Below are positions 34,469-43,565 of a stretch of 64,000 nucleotides of DNA, one piece after another. The notes beneath the pieces were generated by a model. It made no database searches. It was not told where the DNA came from and saw only the letters and a program-made list of their open reading frames with translations. A program made the position numbers and the translations under genes. Each line of letters begins with the position of its first letter. Position 1 is the first letter of the stretch. Source of the stretch: Leptospira congkakensis (GTDB taxonomy: Bacteria > Spirochaetota > Leptospiria > Leptospirales > Leptospiraceae); contig NZ_RQGQ01000001.1 in assembly GCF_004770265.1 (NCBI RefSeq), forward strand, positions 1-64,000. The letters run 5' to 3'.

Positions 34469-35016
34469 CAATTTTTAGTTTAGTATTTTTTATGAGTTTG
34501 GGTTTCTGTTGTAAATCCAAAGAAGATACAATCAAAGAAGAGTGGAAACATCTATCATTTATAAGACCAGATGGAAGCGTACTTGAACCTAAATTTTGGT
34601 CTGAAAAAAAATCAGTTTTATATTTTGGGTTTTCTCATTGCCCCGATATGTGTCCTTTGGCTTTGACAAACTTTGGAAGGGCCTCGTTGATACTCGGTGA
34701 AAAATCAAATCGGTTCCGATTTATTTTTGTTACCTTAGATCCGGAAAGAGATTCTCCCTCTACTTTAAAAAACTACATTCAAAACTTCCCTGGTAAAAAT
34801 TTAACTGCACTTTCTCCCAATGCCGAGTCTTTAATCAAACTAACAGATTTGTTTGGTATTGTCAGAGAAAAAGTAGGGACTGGAAATAATTACCGAATTG
34901 ATCATTCAAATTTTATTTATGTGTTAGATGAAGACTTAAATACTTTGGCAAATTTTCCGGGTGGAGTTTCTGCCAATGCCTTAGCAACCAAACTTAGGGA
35001 ACTTGTTGAACTTTAG
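34450..35016 (+). CDS. SCO1/SenC family copper chaperone
   Basis: 188 residues with a lipoprotein-type signal (SLVFFMSLGFCC). The thioredoxin-fold core has the copper-binding CPDMC pair, the DPERDSP segment, and the distal His in YRIDHSNF. SCO proteins deliver copper to CuA of cytochrome oxidase and in some loci to other copper enzymes. Here the preceding gene is a multicopper oxidase and overlaps it by 19 bases, so that oxidase is a candidate client. The start is a TTG. The 3' end overlaps the convergent kinase gene by 23 bases. Confidence 0.87.
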   Translation: MDCRRITIFSLVFFMSLGFCCKSKEDTIKEEWKHLSFIRPDGSVLEPKFWSEKKSVLYFGFSHCPDMCPLALTNFGRASLILGEKSNRFRFIFVTLDPERDSPSTLKNYIQNFPGKNLTALSPNAESLIKLTDLFGIVREKVGTGNNYRIDHSNFIYVLDEDLNTLANFPGGVSANALATKLRELVEL

Positions 35017-36916
35017 AAGTTAGTATAATTTCTATTTCTGTTCTTGCACCTTCTGGAAAATTTCGCGTCACTTCAAAATTAAACTCTGAGTATAAATTCC
35101 TTAGTCGTTCTTTGATATTTCCAAGAGATCTTTCGAGGAGTTTTGTTTTGTCAGCAAGTAATTCTTCTGGAATTCCAATGCCATTATCATAAACCACAAA
35201 ACTAAAAACAGAATCTCGGATCATCTTTGCATGAATGAAAAGTTGGAACTGCTCTTCTGCAGAACCTCTGAATCCATGTTTAAATGAATTTTCTATAATG
35301 GGTTGGAGTAATAATGGTGGAAGGATCACCGAAGAAAAATCTCCAGATTTTTTAAAATCAATTTTGATTGTATCGTAGAATCGTAATTTTTGTAGATGGA
35401 GATAATCTTCTAAAAAATTCCATTCCTCATCAAAAGGAATCCAGTCTCTATCGGTTCTATCGGAGATAAATCGATAATTATTTGCAAGGCTTAGTATTGC
35501 ATCACCGATTAACTCTGGTTTAATTTTATGGAGTGCGTGGATCGTGTTTAAAGAATTAAACAAATAATGCGGGCTCATTTTTGTTTGGAGTGTTTTGAGT
35601 TGGCTTTCCTTTAGCGATTTTTCAGCTTTTAATAAATCTTCTTTGTATACTTGTGCTCTTTGCCTGTTGGCAAATATAGCACGTTCCAATGCAAAGCCTT
35701 GGGAGATAACACCGAAAAGAACACCCCAAAAAACAACTCGACTAACTCCAAATTGATCAGTGAATGAAAAATATATTTCTATTATGACAAGTAATAACGT
35801 GATACAAAATCCGATAAAGTGTCCTTTTGCTACTATGTTTCCTGCTTTCCAAGCTGAATATGATGCGAAGATTGAACCTGAAATATTCATTAAGATAATA
35901 AAGACACTTAATCCCATAATGAAAGGAAGCATTTCTAAAAATGCTAGATAAATAGAATCTGAGAATGGTAGGCTAAATGTAAAAATAGTCGAACTCAAGG
36001 CGATAAATAAATTGATATATATTAATATTGGTAGTATAGGGATTTTAATATTCGTAAATAATCTGCGTAATCCAGATATCATGGGAATAAATATAAAGTT
36101 ACTGGAAATAACATTAAGAATTATAAGCGGTTTTTGGTTATCAAAAATATATTGCAAAAAACTATTTGAACTTAATCCAAAAACACCAAACAATAAACAG
36201 AATATGGCAAAATCTAAAACTAGATCGTATCTTTTTTTGAATTCAATGAAATAGACTAATACACATATAAAACCTATCATAAAGAAGAACGCATGAATAA
36301 ATATATATGTGAAATTGTTGATGGCAAATTTTCGGAAAACCGAATCGCGATTACCTGCTATTTGTTCCATTACTGGTATGGAAAATAGAAAACTCCTATT
36401 GTGATATAGTCGAATATAGTAATACTCACTTTCCACTAATGGAATTTGAATCCAACTGAACTTCGAATCAAAGACATGTGGGACAGATTTTGGGTCATTG
36501 AAATCGCCAAATTTGAAAAAGCTTTGACCAGTATCCGTAAAAACTTCGAATACTGCTCCCTGGTGCTGTAAAAGTATAAAAAGTTCGGAGTGATTTTCAA
36601 CGGAGAGAGCAGGAGTTCTAACCCAAATAAATTCACTATTAGCAATTTTAAGCAGTTCATCTGTGCTGATCCAGCCAGCACTAGACTGCCAAAAAACCTT
36701 TTTCATTTTTGGAAAATCATATTCCCCATCTTCCTTTGCAGGTATATCGCCAATAAAATAATCTCCATTCTCAGCGAATGAATAATTTACCATTGTGTTG
36801 TCTTGGGGACTTACTATATTATAAGAAATCGTTATTAGAGAAGCGATCAAAACAAGGATGAATATGCTAATTGATAGTAGTGGTGTATCAATAAGTTTAG
36901 CAAATCCATCCTTCAT
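34994..36916 (-). CDS. LytS-type sensor histidine kinase with 7TM-DISM input
   Basis: 640 residues. A first membrane helix, a beta-rich periplasmic domain (about 40-185), a seven-helix 7TM-DISM block (about 200-425), a coiled coil, then a His_kinase domain of the LytS/YehU kind with phospho-acceptor His in SPHYLFNSLN and an ATPase with ENSFKHGF and DNGIGIP. No cognate regulator is adjacent, but a LytTR regulator lies at the other end of the locus (42823). It ends the TonB operon, 10 bases after tonB. Confidence 0.86.
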   Translation of the reverse strand: MKDGFAKLIDTPLLSISIFILVLIASLITISYNIVSPQDNTMVNYSFAENGDYFIGDIPAKEDGEYDFPKMKKVFWQSSAGWISTDELLKIANSEFIWVRTPALSVENHSELFILLQHQGAVFEVFTDTGQSFFKFGDFNDPKSVPHVFDSKFSWIQIPLVESEYYYIRLYHNRSFLFSIPVMEQIAGNRDSVFRKFAINNFTYIFIHAFFFMIGFICVLVYFIEFKKRYDLVLDFAIFCLLFGVFGLSSNSFLQYIFDNQKPLIILNVISSNFIFIPMISGLRRLFTNIKIPILPILIYINLFIALSSTIFTFSLPFSDSIYLAFLEMLPFIMGLSVFIILMNISGSIFASYSAWKAGNIVAKGHFIGFCITLLLVIIEIYFSFTDQFGVSRVVFWGVLFGVISQGFALERAIFANRQRAQVYKEDLLKAEKSLKESQLKTLQTKMSPHYLFNSLNTIHALHKIKPELIGDAILSLANNYRFISDRTDRDWIPFDEEWNFLEDYLHLQKLRFYDTIKIDFKKSGDFSSVILPPLLLQPIIENSFKHGFRGSAEEQFQLFIHAKMIRDSVFSFVVYDNGIGIPEELLADKTKLLERSLGNIKERLRNLYSEFNFEVTRNFPEGARTEIEIILTSKVQQVP

Positions 36917-36926
36917 CGGAAGTATG

Positions 36927-37580
36927 TTAGTCTTCTAAGGAAAACAAAATAGGCAGTCGATGTGCCATCTTTTTCGGTTGTCCTTGAACATAACCTGGAC
37001 TAAAACGAACTCGTTTGATGAGTTTCATAGCAGCCTCTTCAAATCCGTATCCAACTCGACCAGAAACTATTTTTGCTGATTGTAAAGTTCCATCTTCATT
37101 CACTTGAACAAGTAAAACAACTTGTTTCTCTACGATATTGGCAGCTTTGGCTTGTGGAGGAAAATATTCTCTTAAATCAAAGTCAATGATTGCAGTAGGC
37201 ATTTTGTCTCCATTGAATGAAAACAAATACCCATCTTTATCAGTTCCATTACCAGAGAGTTGGTTCGGGTTGATATCAGAGTTGTCTGGTTCATCTGCCT
37301 TGTCTTTGTTACTACCTTCCACCCATTCTTGTTTTTCTATGGGCGCAGGGGAAGATGTACCACCAATTAGTTCAGGAGGAATTTCTTCAAAACTAACATC
37401 AACATCTTCGAAGTTAGATTCTTCAAGAACTTCATCTCCACGTAATTGGCTTATCTTGTAACCAGCGTAAGTTGCGGTATGGAGAAACAAACTTCCGATC
37501 AAACAAATGTGAAACAAACGTTCTTTGTTTTGTTTGATGGAAACTTTTAATAAATCCCATAATTCCGCGATACGGTTCAT
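36927..37580 (-). CDS. tonB: TonB family protein
   Basis: 217 residues. One membrane helix (about 21-40), an acidic Pro-rich linker without the classic PEP/KPK repeats, and a C-terminal TonB domain (about 130-215: VQVNEDGTLQSAKIVSGRVG, then RVRFSPG). It transduces the proton gradient to the TonB-dependent receptor encoded upstream. The ATG overlaps the exbD stop (37577-37580). Confidence 0.88.
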   Translation of the reverse strand: MNRIAELWDLLKVSIKQNKERLFHICLIGSLFLHTATYAGYKISQLRGDEVLEESNFEDVDVSFEEIPPELIGGTSSPAPIEKQEWVEGSNKDKADEPDNSDINPNQLSGNGTDKDGYLFSFNGDKMPTAIIDFDLREYFPPQAKAANIVEKQVVLLVQVNEDGTLQSAKIVSGRVGYGFEEAAMKLIKRVRFSPGYVQGQPKKMAHRLPILFSLED

Positions 37581-37978
37581 TTTTTTACACTGAGGGCAAT
37601 TTTCGTAACACCCGCTTTTCGGATGATTCCCATCAGCTCCGTAATTTTTCCATAAGGAAGACTTTCGTCTGCAGATAACGTTAAACGCATGTTTGGTCTG
37701 ATTTTAGCTTCTCTTTCGAGATTTCGAACTAAACCAGAAACGTCAGTATCTTTTCCTTCTAAAAGGAGAGCACCTGTTTTGGTGATTGCAACTTGTACTG
37801 ACTCGGCAACGTTCGGGTCAGCAGCTTGTACTTTTGGCAAATTGATGTTTAAACTTTCTTTTTTTAGAAAGTTTGCCGTTACCATAAAAATGACAAGAAG
37901 TACTAAAATCACATCCACCATCGGGGTGATGTTTATACTTCCAATTTCTTCGTCTTGAGAACCTGATGCTCCAGCCAT
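37577..37978 (-). CDS. exbD: ExbD/TolR biopolymer transport protein
   Basis: 133 residues. One N-terminal membrane helix with the essential Asp in NITPMVDVILVLLVIFMVTA and a periplasmic domain ending in VTKIALSVKK. It forms the proton-driven energiser with ExbB. It is preceded by exbB at 2 bases and followed by tonB in overlap. Confidence 0.9.
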   Translation of the reverse strand: MAGASGSQDEEIGSINITPMVDVILVLLVIFMVTANFLKKESLNINLPKVQAADPNVAESVQVAITKTGALLLEGKDTDVSGLVRNLEREAKIRPNMRLTLSADESLPYGKITELMGIIRKAGVTKIALSVKK

Positions 37979-37980
37979 AA

Positions 37981-38595
37981 TTATACCTTTGTCTTATTCA
38001 TTTGATAAGCAAGTAGTTCTTTTTTCAGAATTTCTAAATTCTGTAAAATTACCTTAGACTTTCTAGAAAAATAGTTGTTTGCCATTACCACGGGAATCGC
38101 TACCGCAAGACCGGCTGCTGTTGCGAGTAGAGCCGTTGAAATGGAACGCATTACCACTTCTGCTCCAGAACTTCCTAAAGTTCCTAAACCATAGAATGCT
38201 TTAATAACACCTAATACAGTTCCTAGGAGTCCGATAAACGGAGCGTTGTTACCGAGAGTGTTTAGGATCGGCAAACGTTTTTCAAGTTCCAATTTTTCTG
38301 ATAGAATTTGACCATCTAAACTTTCATCAAGTCCTCTTCTCCCTAACTTTAATTGTTTGAGAGCAAATTGAAGGAATCTTGTGTAAATGGACTCTTCGCC
38401 GGCATCTGTTTTCCAGTGAATCTCTGGTTCTTCTTGTAGTGATGTTCTAACTTCAGTTAAGTAGTCTTCGTTTTTTTTACCTAAGGATTTTTTATAGTAA
38501 ATTAATCTTTCTGCAAATACTGCCAATGCGATCACACTCGCAACTGCCATTGCGATAAAGATTAATTCCTCACCTATTTCTACATACTCTTGCAT
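37981..38595 (-). CDS. exbB: ExbB/MotA/TolQ proton channel protein
   Basis: 204 residues. Three membrane helices: about 10-30, then the pair within LLGTVLGVIKAFYGLG and LLATAAGLAVAIPVVMANNY. The family signature APFIGLLGTVLG is present. It is the inner-membrane motor of the TonB system, in an operon with exbD and tonB. Confidence 0.9.
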   Translation of the reverse strand: MQEYVEIGEELIFIAMAVASVIALAVFAERLIYYKKSLGKKNEDYLTEVRTSLQEEPEIHWKTDAGEESIYTRFLQFALKQLKLGRRGLDESLDGQILSEKLELEKRLPILNTLGNNAPFIGLLGTVLGVIKAFYGLGTLGSSGAEVVMRSISTALLATAAGLAVAIPVVMANNYFSRKSKVILQNLEILKKELLAYQMNKTKV

Positions 38596-38596
38596 A

Positions 38597-39097
38597 CTAT
38601 TCTCCGTTTTGAATGTTATTAAATAATAAATATAATGGAATTTGATCCACGCTGATTTGATTGTTGGTCGATGAAAAACAAGATCGTAAACAAGATATTG
38701 CTGAACTAGATGTTAGACTAGATTCTATCAGTATTGGAATTGTGGATTGAACACAAACTCCAGAATTTGTTTTTGATTTCCAATCGGTTACTTGACAATT
38801 AAAAGCACAAGTTTGTGCGATTCTTGACATATCTTTATACACAGTAGCTATCATAGTTTGGCAAGTGAGTGTTTTTGCCGCTGATGTTGTTTCGGTAAAA
38901 GTGCCACCTACCGCAGTATAATATGCTTTGAAACATAAATCTTTGTTGGTTATGATAGATTCACAAGTTTCCTGCGGTGCGTTAGGCGTCGTAAGATACT
39001 GCAACAATACTGTTTCTTTGTAAGAATCTTCGAACTTTTTCGATTCAGCACAAGAGAATAGTAATACGATCCCAAATAAAAGGATAAAGTATTTCAT
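38597..39097 (-). CDS. Cysteine-rich lipoprotein of the TonB operon
   Basis: 166 residues. The lipobox is LLFSCAES. The mature part has ten or so cysteines spread in CESI, LCFK, TCQTM, CAFNCQV, GVCVQ, SCLRSCF, likely several disulfides. The family is not recognised. It lies between the receptor gene (1-base overlap) and exbB (1-base gap), so it may be an accessory of the receptor or of substrate capture. Confidence 0.7.
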   Translation of the reverse strand: MKYFILLFGIVLLFSCAESKKFEDSYKETVLLQYLTTPNAPQETCESIITNKDLCFKAYYTAVGGTFTETTSAAKTLTCQTMIATVYKDMSRIAQTCAFNCQVTDWKSKTNSGVCVQSTIPILIESSLTSSSAISCLRSCFSSTNNQISVDQIPLYLLFNNIQNGE

Positions 39098-41613
39098 TAG
39101 AAGTGTACCTCCATACCAACGTTAAAGAAAGGAATTACGGTTCCACCTGGAAGTTGTAAGGTTCCAAAAGTATCATTTTCTCTAGGGTTCGTTGCTGAAA
39201 ATGGTCTTGAGTTATCATAATCGTATCCGTTTTTGTTTTTTCTCATATAAACGTTTACGATTTCTAAATACCAGTTCAGGTATCCCCAAGAATAGTTTTC
39301 AAATATATCAAAACGAATGTCGAACCTATGAAAATCTGTTCCGCGTTTTACGTATCCATACTCGGAAGAGTTTGGATTATTAGAGTATTGTGGATTCCAA
39401 AAAGTGAGTCCATTGAGTGGATTTGAAAATCTACCACCGTCATCTCCGACAACAGGTCTAGAAGGCACTGATGTTAAATAACTCCAACGACCACCAATTT
39501 GGTATCCTTCGCTAACTCTCCATCCATAAATAAAATTGGCAACATGGGTTCTATCCCAAGGAGCTAGTTGTTCTTTTGAGTTGGGAAAATATGCTGCTAA
39601 AATTTTTCTCTCAATACCGCCAACTTGTGAATTATCACCTTCGTAAACTTGGTATAAGTTTGTGTTTTGAAATGACTGTGACCAAGTATATGAAATCCAA
39701 CCGAACCAGTCTCTTGTTCCTGGGCGTGCATTTTTTCGAATTAATAGTTCATATCCATGTGACCAACCGGTTGCTCTGTTTGAATAGTTTAACGGACGAT
39801 TGGCGACAATTGGTTGTGTTAACCATTGTCCCTTATCTGGGTTTAAACCAACAGGAGTAGAAACATAAGGATCATCAATGATGGTATCAGTGAAATTGTT
39901 TTTAAATACTTCCATTTTCACCTGCCAGACTTGATCAATTTTTTGATCAATCCCCGCACTGATTTTCCTTGCTCTTTCAAAACGTAAATCAGGGTTTCCT
40001 GTTTCCGCATTGAAGTTGGTTGTGAGAGGAAATCTGGAAACATCTCCACCACTTCCATAAAAAGTAAGTCCTTGTCCTACTTCAGGGAATGTATAGGAAG
40101 CAGTTGCTCTTGGAGTTAATGCTCCATTACCAGTGACTTGAACATAGTCATAACGTACACCTGGTTCAAATGCAAAGTTTCCATATTTAAAATGTAATGT
40201 TGTATATGCATTGTAATAAGGAGTATTTCCTTGTATGTTAATTGGTCGGCCAACAAAATCTGGATTTGCCGTATTGTATGGGTTAGGTGCCGGATTGGTT
40301 GGATCTCGTAGTGCCACTTCTGTTCCATAATCTCTAAAGGAAAATCGTCGAACCTCAGTTCCAAAATCTACCTTGAGAAATCGTGTTGCCGTCCAATACG
40401 CATCTTGACGAACACCAACGTAACTTCCTCTTTGGTATTGTTTTCCTTGGATGGATCCAAACCCAACATTGTATTCGCCAATTGGATCAAAGTTGATCAA
40501 TGTTATGCGGTTTTGGAACTTGTCTCCAGGAATCCAAGTATATCTAAGGGCAGTGGTTCTAAAACTTTGCCCAAAGTTTATATTGGCTCCTCCCGCAACG
40601 GCTAGTGGTGAAGCTGTGGGGTCATTGACTGGTTTACTGGAAAGGTTAATTGCAAAGTTATCCTGAGCGGATAAGTTATAAAAAGCAATCTGATGTTCTG
40701 GAGTAAAGTTGTGAACATATTTGATTTGTGAATCGTTATAACGTGGAAGACGAATTCCTTCCGGCAATAAACCGGAGGCACCTAAGGTTTTGTCTAAATA
40801 ACCTAATTTTCCAGCAATAGCAAGATATCCTTTCCCTCCAGAAGTGGGGGTGGCTGCATAGGCAGTGGTATTCCATAAAGATACTTGAAAAGCACCTTTT
40901 GTTTTTTGAACTGAATCAACTGTTTCAATTTCAATAACACCACCTGTCGCATTATTGAAGTTTGCTGGATATGCACCGGAATATAAGTCTATCGATTTGA
41001 TTAAATCGTTATGGATGACTGATGTTAATCCATCCAAGTGGAATGGATATAAAATAGGGAGGTCATCATAAAGGTAGGTGTTGGCATTAGGATTGGCACC
41101 ACGAACGATGATTCCGTTGGCACCACCACCAAAGCCGATATTGGGAATGACTCCGGGAAGTGTTTCCAAAGCACGAAGTGCCTCACCAAAAGTTCCTGGC
41201 ATCCTTTTGATTTCTTCGTAACGAACTTTTGTTCTGGAAGCAATTGTTTTTTCCCTTTCTCCTTCGACTACGATTCCCGTTCTAGGAGCACTTGCTTTTT
41301 TTTCTGTATAAATGGTTCTTTCTTCATCCGAAGATCCAACAGTAATTTTGATTTCTTGAATCCCTGTATCACGTAATAAACGTAAGGTGTAATCACCTGG
41401 AGATGGAAAATCAAGAGTGATGTTTCCTTCTGCATCCGTTTGTGAAAATTTTTTGGTTTCAAAAATCAAAACGGATAAATTTTTCTCTGCGATTTCTTTT
41501 TTCGGATTGATGAGTTTGGCGCGAATACTCACAGCCAAAATTGGGGATCCGAAACAAAAAAGAAAAATCCCAAATATGATACGATTATTTAATTTGAATT
41601 TTGCTGATTTCAT
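39097..41613 (-). CDS. TonB-dependent outer-membrane receptor
   Basis: 838 residues. It has a signal peptide (FGIFLFCFGSPILA), a carboxypeptidase-regulatory-like domain (about 28-95), a TonB plug (about 125-235: MPGTFGEALRALETLPGV, FGGGANGIIVRGANPN) and a 22-strand barrel to the end (VGMEVHF). No clear TonB box was identified. The substrate is not evident; no siderophore or B12 genes are in the operon. The start has no ribosome-binding site and lies inside the previous gene, indicating coupling. Confidence 0.88.
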   Translation of the reverse strand: MKSAKFKLNNRIIFGIFLFCFGSPILAVSIRAKLINPKKEIAEKNLSVLIFETKKFSQTDAEGNITLDFPSPGDYTLRLLRDTGIQEIKITVGSSDEERTIYTEKKASAPRTGIVVEGEREKTIASRTKVRYEEIKRMPGTFGEALRALETLPGVIPNIGFGGGANGIIVRGANPNANTYLYDDLPILYPFHLDGLTSVIHNDLIKSIDLYSGAYPANFNNATGGVIEIETVDSVQKTKGAFQVSLWNTTAYAATPTSGGKGYLAIAGKLGYLDKTLGASGLLPEGIRLPRYNDSQIKYVHNFTPEHQIAFYNLSAQDNFAINLSSKPVNDPTASPLAVAGGANINFGQSFRTTALRYTWIPGDKFQNRITLINFDPIGEYNVGFGSIQGKQYQRGSYVGVRQDAYWTATRFLKVDFGTEVRRFSFRDYGTEVALRDPTNPAPNPYNTANPDFVGRPINIQGNTPYYNAYTTLHFKYGNFAFEPGVRYDYVQVTGNGALTPRATASYTFPEVGQGLTFYGSGGDVSRFPLTTNFNAETGNPDLRFERARKISAGIDQKIDQVWQVKMEVFKNNFTDTIIDDPYVSTPVGLNPDKGQWLTQPIVANRPLNYSNRATGWSHGYELLIRKNARPGTRDWFGWISYTWSQSFQNTNLYQVYEGDNSQVGGIERKILAAYFPNSKEQLAPWDRTHVANFIYGWRVSEGYQIGGRWSYLTSVPSRPVVGDDGGRFSNPLNGLTFWNPQYSNNPNSSEYGYVKRGTDFHRFDIRFDIFENYSWGYLNWYLEIVNVYMRKNKNGYDYDNSRPFSATNPRENDTFGTLQLPGGTVIPFFNVGMEVHF

Positions 41614-41926
41614 TGAAGTTTATATACCATGGGACTTCTCCCGTTTCTTTTTCGAGGTAAATGAGCGTGCAGGGTAACGGATATCCAAGAAACGGACATT
41701 CTGTACGAGTGATTGCAATTGTACAAAAATCTAAATTTCTTTGGATTGGTTTGTTGATAATGACTAGTGGAGGATTGGGAATGGGATTTCCACATTTTTC
41801 AGAAGCAAACTTTGCTGCAGCATAAACTTGGCTTTGGGCATCGTTTGTATCAACACGATCCACACCTGGACCACATTGAATCAAAAAACTTATGGTGAGT
41901 GAAAAGATAACTATTTGAAGTTTCAT
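41585..41926 (-). CDS. Small lipoprotein of the TonB operon
   Basis: 113 residues. The lipobox is SFLIQCGP. The mature part has four Cys (KCGNPIP, DFCTIAITRTECPF, PLPCTLIYLE), a possible small disulfide fold. The family is unknown. It overlaps the receptor start by 29 bases and the previous lipoprotein by 4. Confidence 0.65.
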   Translation of the reverse strand: MKLQIVIFSLTISFLIQCGPGVDRVDTNDAQSQVYAAAKFASEKCGNPIPNPPLVIINKPIQRNLDFCTIAITRTECPFLGYPLPCTLIYLEKETGEVPWYINFNEISKIQIK

Positions 41927-42315
41927 TTGTTACCTTTTGGTACGATAGTTTCTTCTGGTTGGCCAACTACATCAGCCGTTACATTGACAGCGGTAACAAG
42001 TCCAAGGGGAAAATATGCTTTATCTTCTCTTTGGATTTTGATATTGATAAGTGTTTTTCCATTCGGATACTTTTCTAGAATTTGACTCATCGCTAGTTCT
42101 ACATTAGGTGCCTTTGTGACAGGAAACATTCCCAGTAAATAAAATGCCGAATCTTGGCCTTTTCCTTTACCAAGAATTTTATAATCCGTGGAGCGCACTA
42201 CCGTAGCAGAATCATATAAATATATATCTTTTGGAACATGAGAACCAATACAGCCCATCGCCATTATGGTTGCCGATAGAATCCCCATTAAAATTTTCAG
42301 AATCGTTGTTTTCAT
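41923..42315 (-). CDS. Small lipoprotein, TRL/DUF6567-like
   Basis: About 130 residues from the ATG at 42315 (a GTG at 42324 would add three residues). The lipobox is MAMGCIGS. The mature part has a KILGKGKGQDSAFYLLGMFP segment and a closing VTAVNVTADVVG strand, reminiscent of TRL-like or DUF6567 lipoproteins, which occur in spirochaetes. The match is from memory and tentative. It overlaps the next gene by 4 bases. Confidence 0.6.
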   Translation of the reverse strand: MKTTILKILMGILSATIMAMGCIGSHVPKDIYLYDSATVVRSTDYKILGKGKGQDSAFYLLGMFPVTKAPNVELAMSQILEKYPNGKTLINIKIQREDKAYFPLGLVTAVNVTADVVGQPEETIVPKGNK

Positions 42316-42323
42316 TTTTGACA

Positions 42324-42695
42324 CTATCTTTTGTTTTTAGTAGTCGATTGTGACGGGAAACGAACCAAATCACCTTTTACGCTAAATCTAAATCTTGTGA
42401 TAGGCCCAAAGATTGATTTGTCATTCCAATAACGAATGTTAACGAGTGCATCACCGGATTCTTCTTCCATAATTCTTTCGTATAAATCAGTAACAGGTGG
42501 CTCGGTAATTGGAAATCCTAGAATGATGAGATCAACGGCATACCATGTAAAAGTTTTCTCTACAGTTTTCGCAGTTTCGTAAGGAGTGTTTGGGATTGGT
42601 TTGTTGCTTGTCGCAATTCCAACGGAGGAGGAGGCACAATTAACTAATGCGATAGAGAAAATGAGAAGGGTTATTATTTTTACTAAATGTTTCAT
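42324..42695 (-). CDS. Small lipoprotein, first gene of the TonB operon
   Basis: 123 residues. The lipobox is IALVNCASS. A YAVDLIILGFPITEPPVTDL segment and an ALVNIRYW strand resemble the neighbouring lipoprotein, so the two may be distant paralogues. GGAG lies before the ATG. It is the first gene after the putative LytTR operator and promoter, so it leads the operon. Confidence 0.65.
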   Translation of the reverse strand: MKHLVKIITLLIFSIALVNCASSSVGIATSNKPIPNTPYETAKTVEKTFTWYAVDLIILGFPITEPPVTDLYERIMEEESGDALVNIRYWNDKSIFGPITRFRFSVKGDLVRFPSQSTTKNKR

Positions 42696-42738
42696 GAGAT
42701 GGACTCCGTTCGTATCTAGATTCCATTTCTTCTGGTTT

Positions 42739-42793
42739 GGTCAATGGATAAATTACGTTAACGTTCATTAACTACTTAACTTGGAATGAACGC
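42739..42793 (-). promoter_or_regulatory. Putative LytTR operator and promoter of the TonB operon
   Basis: AACGTTCAT fits the LytTR consensus [TA][AC][CA]GTTN[AG][TG] exactly. With CGTTCATT (42762-42769) and AATGAACG (42785-42792) it forms a perfect 8-bp inverted repeat with a 15-base spacer. On the minus strand a TTGACC (42744-42739) lies 15 bases downstream, with a TAGATA-like -10 about 19 bases further. This is activator placement just upstream of -35. Confidence 0.55.
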
Positions 42794-42822
42794 TACATAT
42801 TCCGGAGTGAAATCGGAACGGG

Positions 42823-43560
42823 TTAAAGTTTTAGGGCTTCTTTGAGATTTTGGGCAAAAGAACGGCCCACAGGAAGTGTAGTTTCATCTTCGTTTTTTAA
42901 CTGGATGGTATAAGATCCACCCTTGTCGTAACGCAAACTAGTCACAAAACTTAAATTAACTAAAAAACCTTTGTGGATTCGAATGAACTGTTCCGAAGGC
43001 AATTTTTCTTCGATTTCTTTGAGTAATTTTGAAGTTTCGTAATCTTTTTGTGAAGTATGGACCACGCAACTTTTGTTATTTGCTGATATAAAATGTATGT
43101 CTTGAAAAGGTAATAAAAACACCGCTGAATCAGATTGGATTTTAAGATGAGTTTTTTTCTCTTCTTTTGATGTCGGGATTTGTTTTGATTCTTGAAGAAA
43201 ACGTAAAGCTTTATCGACGGATTTTCTAAATCTTTCAAAAGAAAAGGGTTTGAGTAAATAGTCTGTTGCATCCAAATCAAAGGCTTCTACTGCATGTTCA
43301 CTATAGGCAGTTGTAATGATAAAAAACGTAGATTTGTGGTGTTCTTTTCGTAAAATATCCATTCCATTCACAGCGGGAAGGTTGATATCCATAAAAACTA
43401 AATCAAATTTCTTTTCTTGTAAAAGGTTTAGTGCTTTGTCTCCACTTTCTGCAATTCCTGAAAGTTTTAACTCAGAACAATTCATAATATAATCCATCAT
43501 GAGCATCCGAGCAGGATACTCATCTTCAATGATTAATACTGAATAGGTGGAAGGTTCCAT
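42823..43560 (-). CDS. LytTR-family response regulator
   Basis: 245 residues. The receiver domain (about 6-125) has acidic pocket residues Glu12/Asp13 and phospho-acceptor Asp58 (VFMDINLP). The LytTR DNA-binding domain (about 145-242) has FISANNKSCVVHT and RIHKGFLVNLSFV. It likely works with a LytS-type kinase; the only one in the window is at 34994, at the end of the downstream operon. A LytTR-like site sits 30 bases past its stop. It lies 5 bases after the SpoIIE gene. Confidence 0.9.
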   Translation of the reverse strand: MEPSTYSVLIIEDEYPARMLMMDYIMNCSELKLSGIAESGDKALNLLQEKKFDLVFMDINLPAVNGMDILRKEHHKSTFFIITTAYSEHAVEAFDLDATDYLLKPFSFERFRKSVDKALRFLQESKQIPTSKEEKKTHLKIQSDSAVFLLPFQDIHFISANNKSCVVHTSQKDYETSKLLKEIEEKLPSEQFIRIHKGFLVNLSFVTSLRYDKGGSYTIQLKNEDETTLPVGRSFAQNLKEALKL

Positions 43561-43565
43561 TAATT

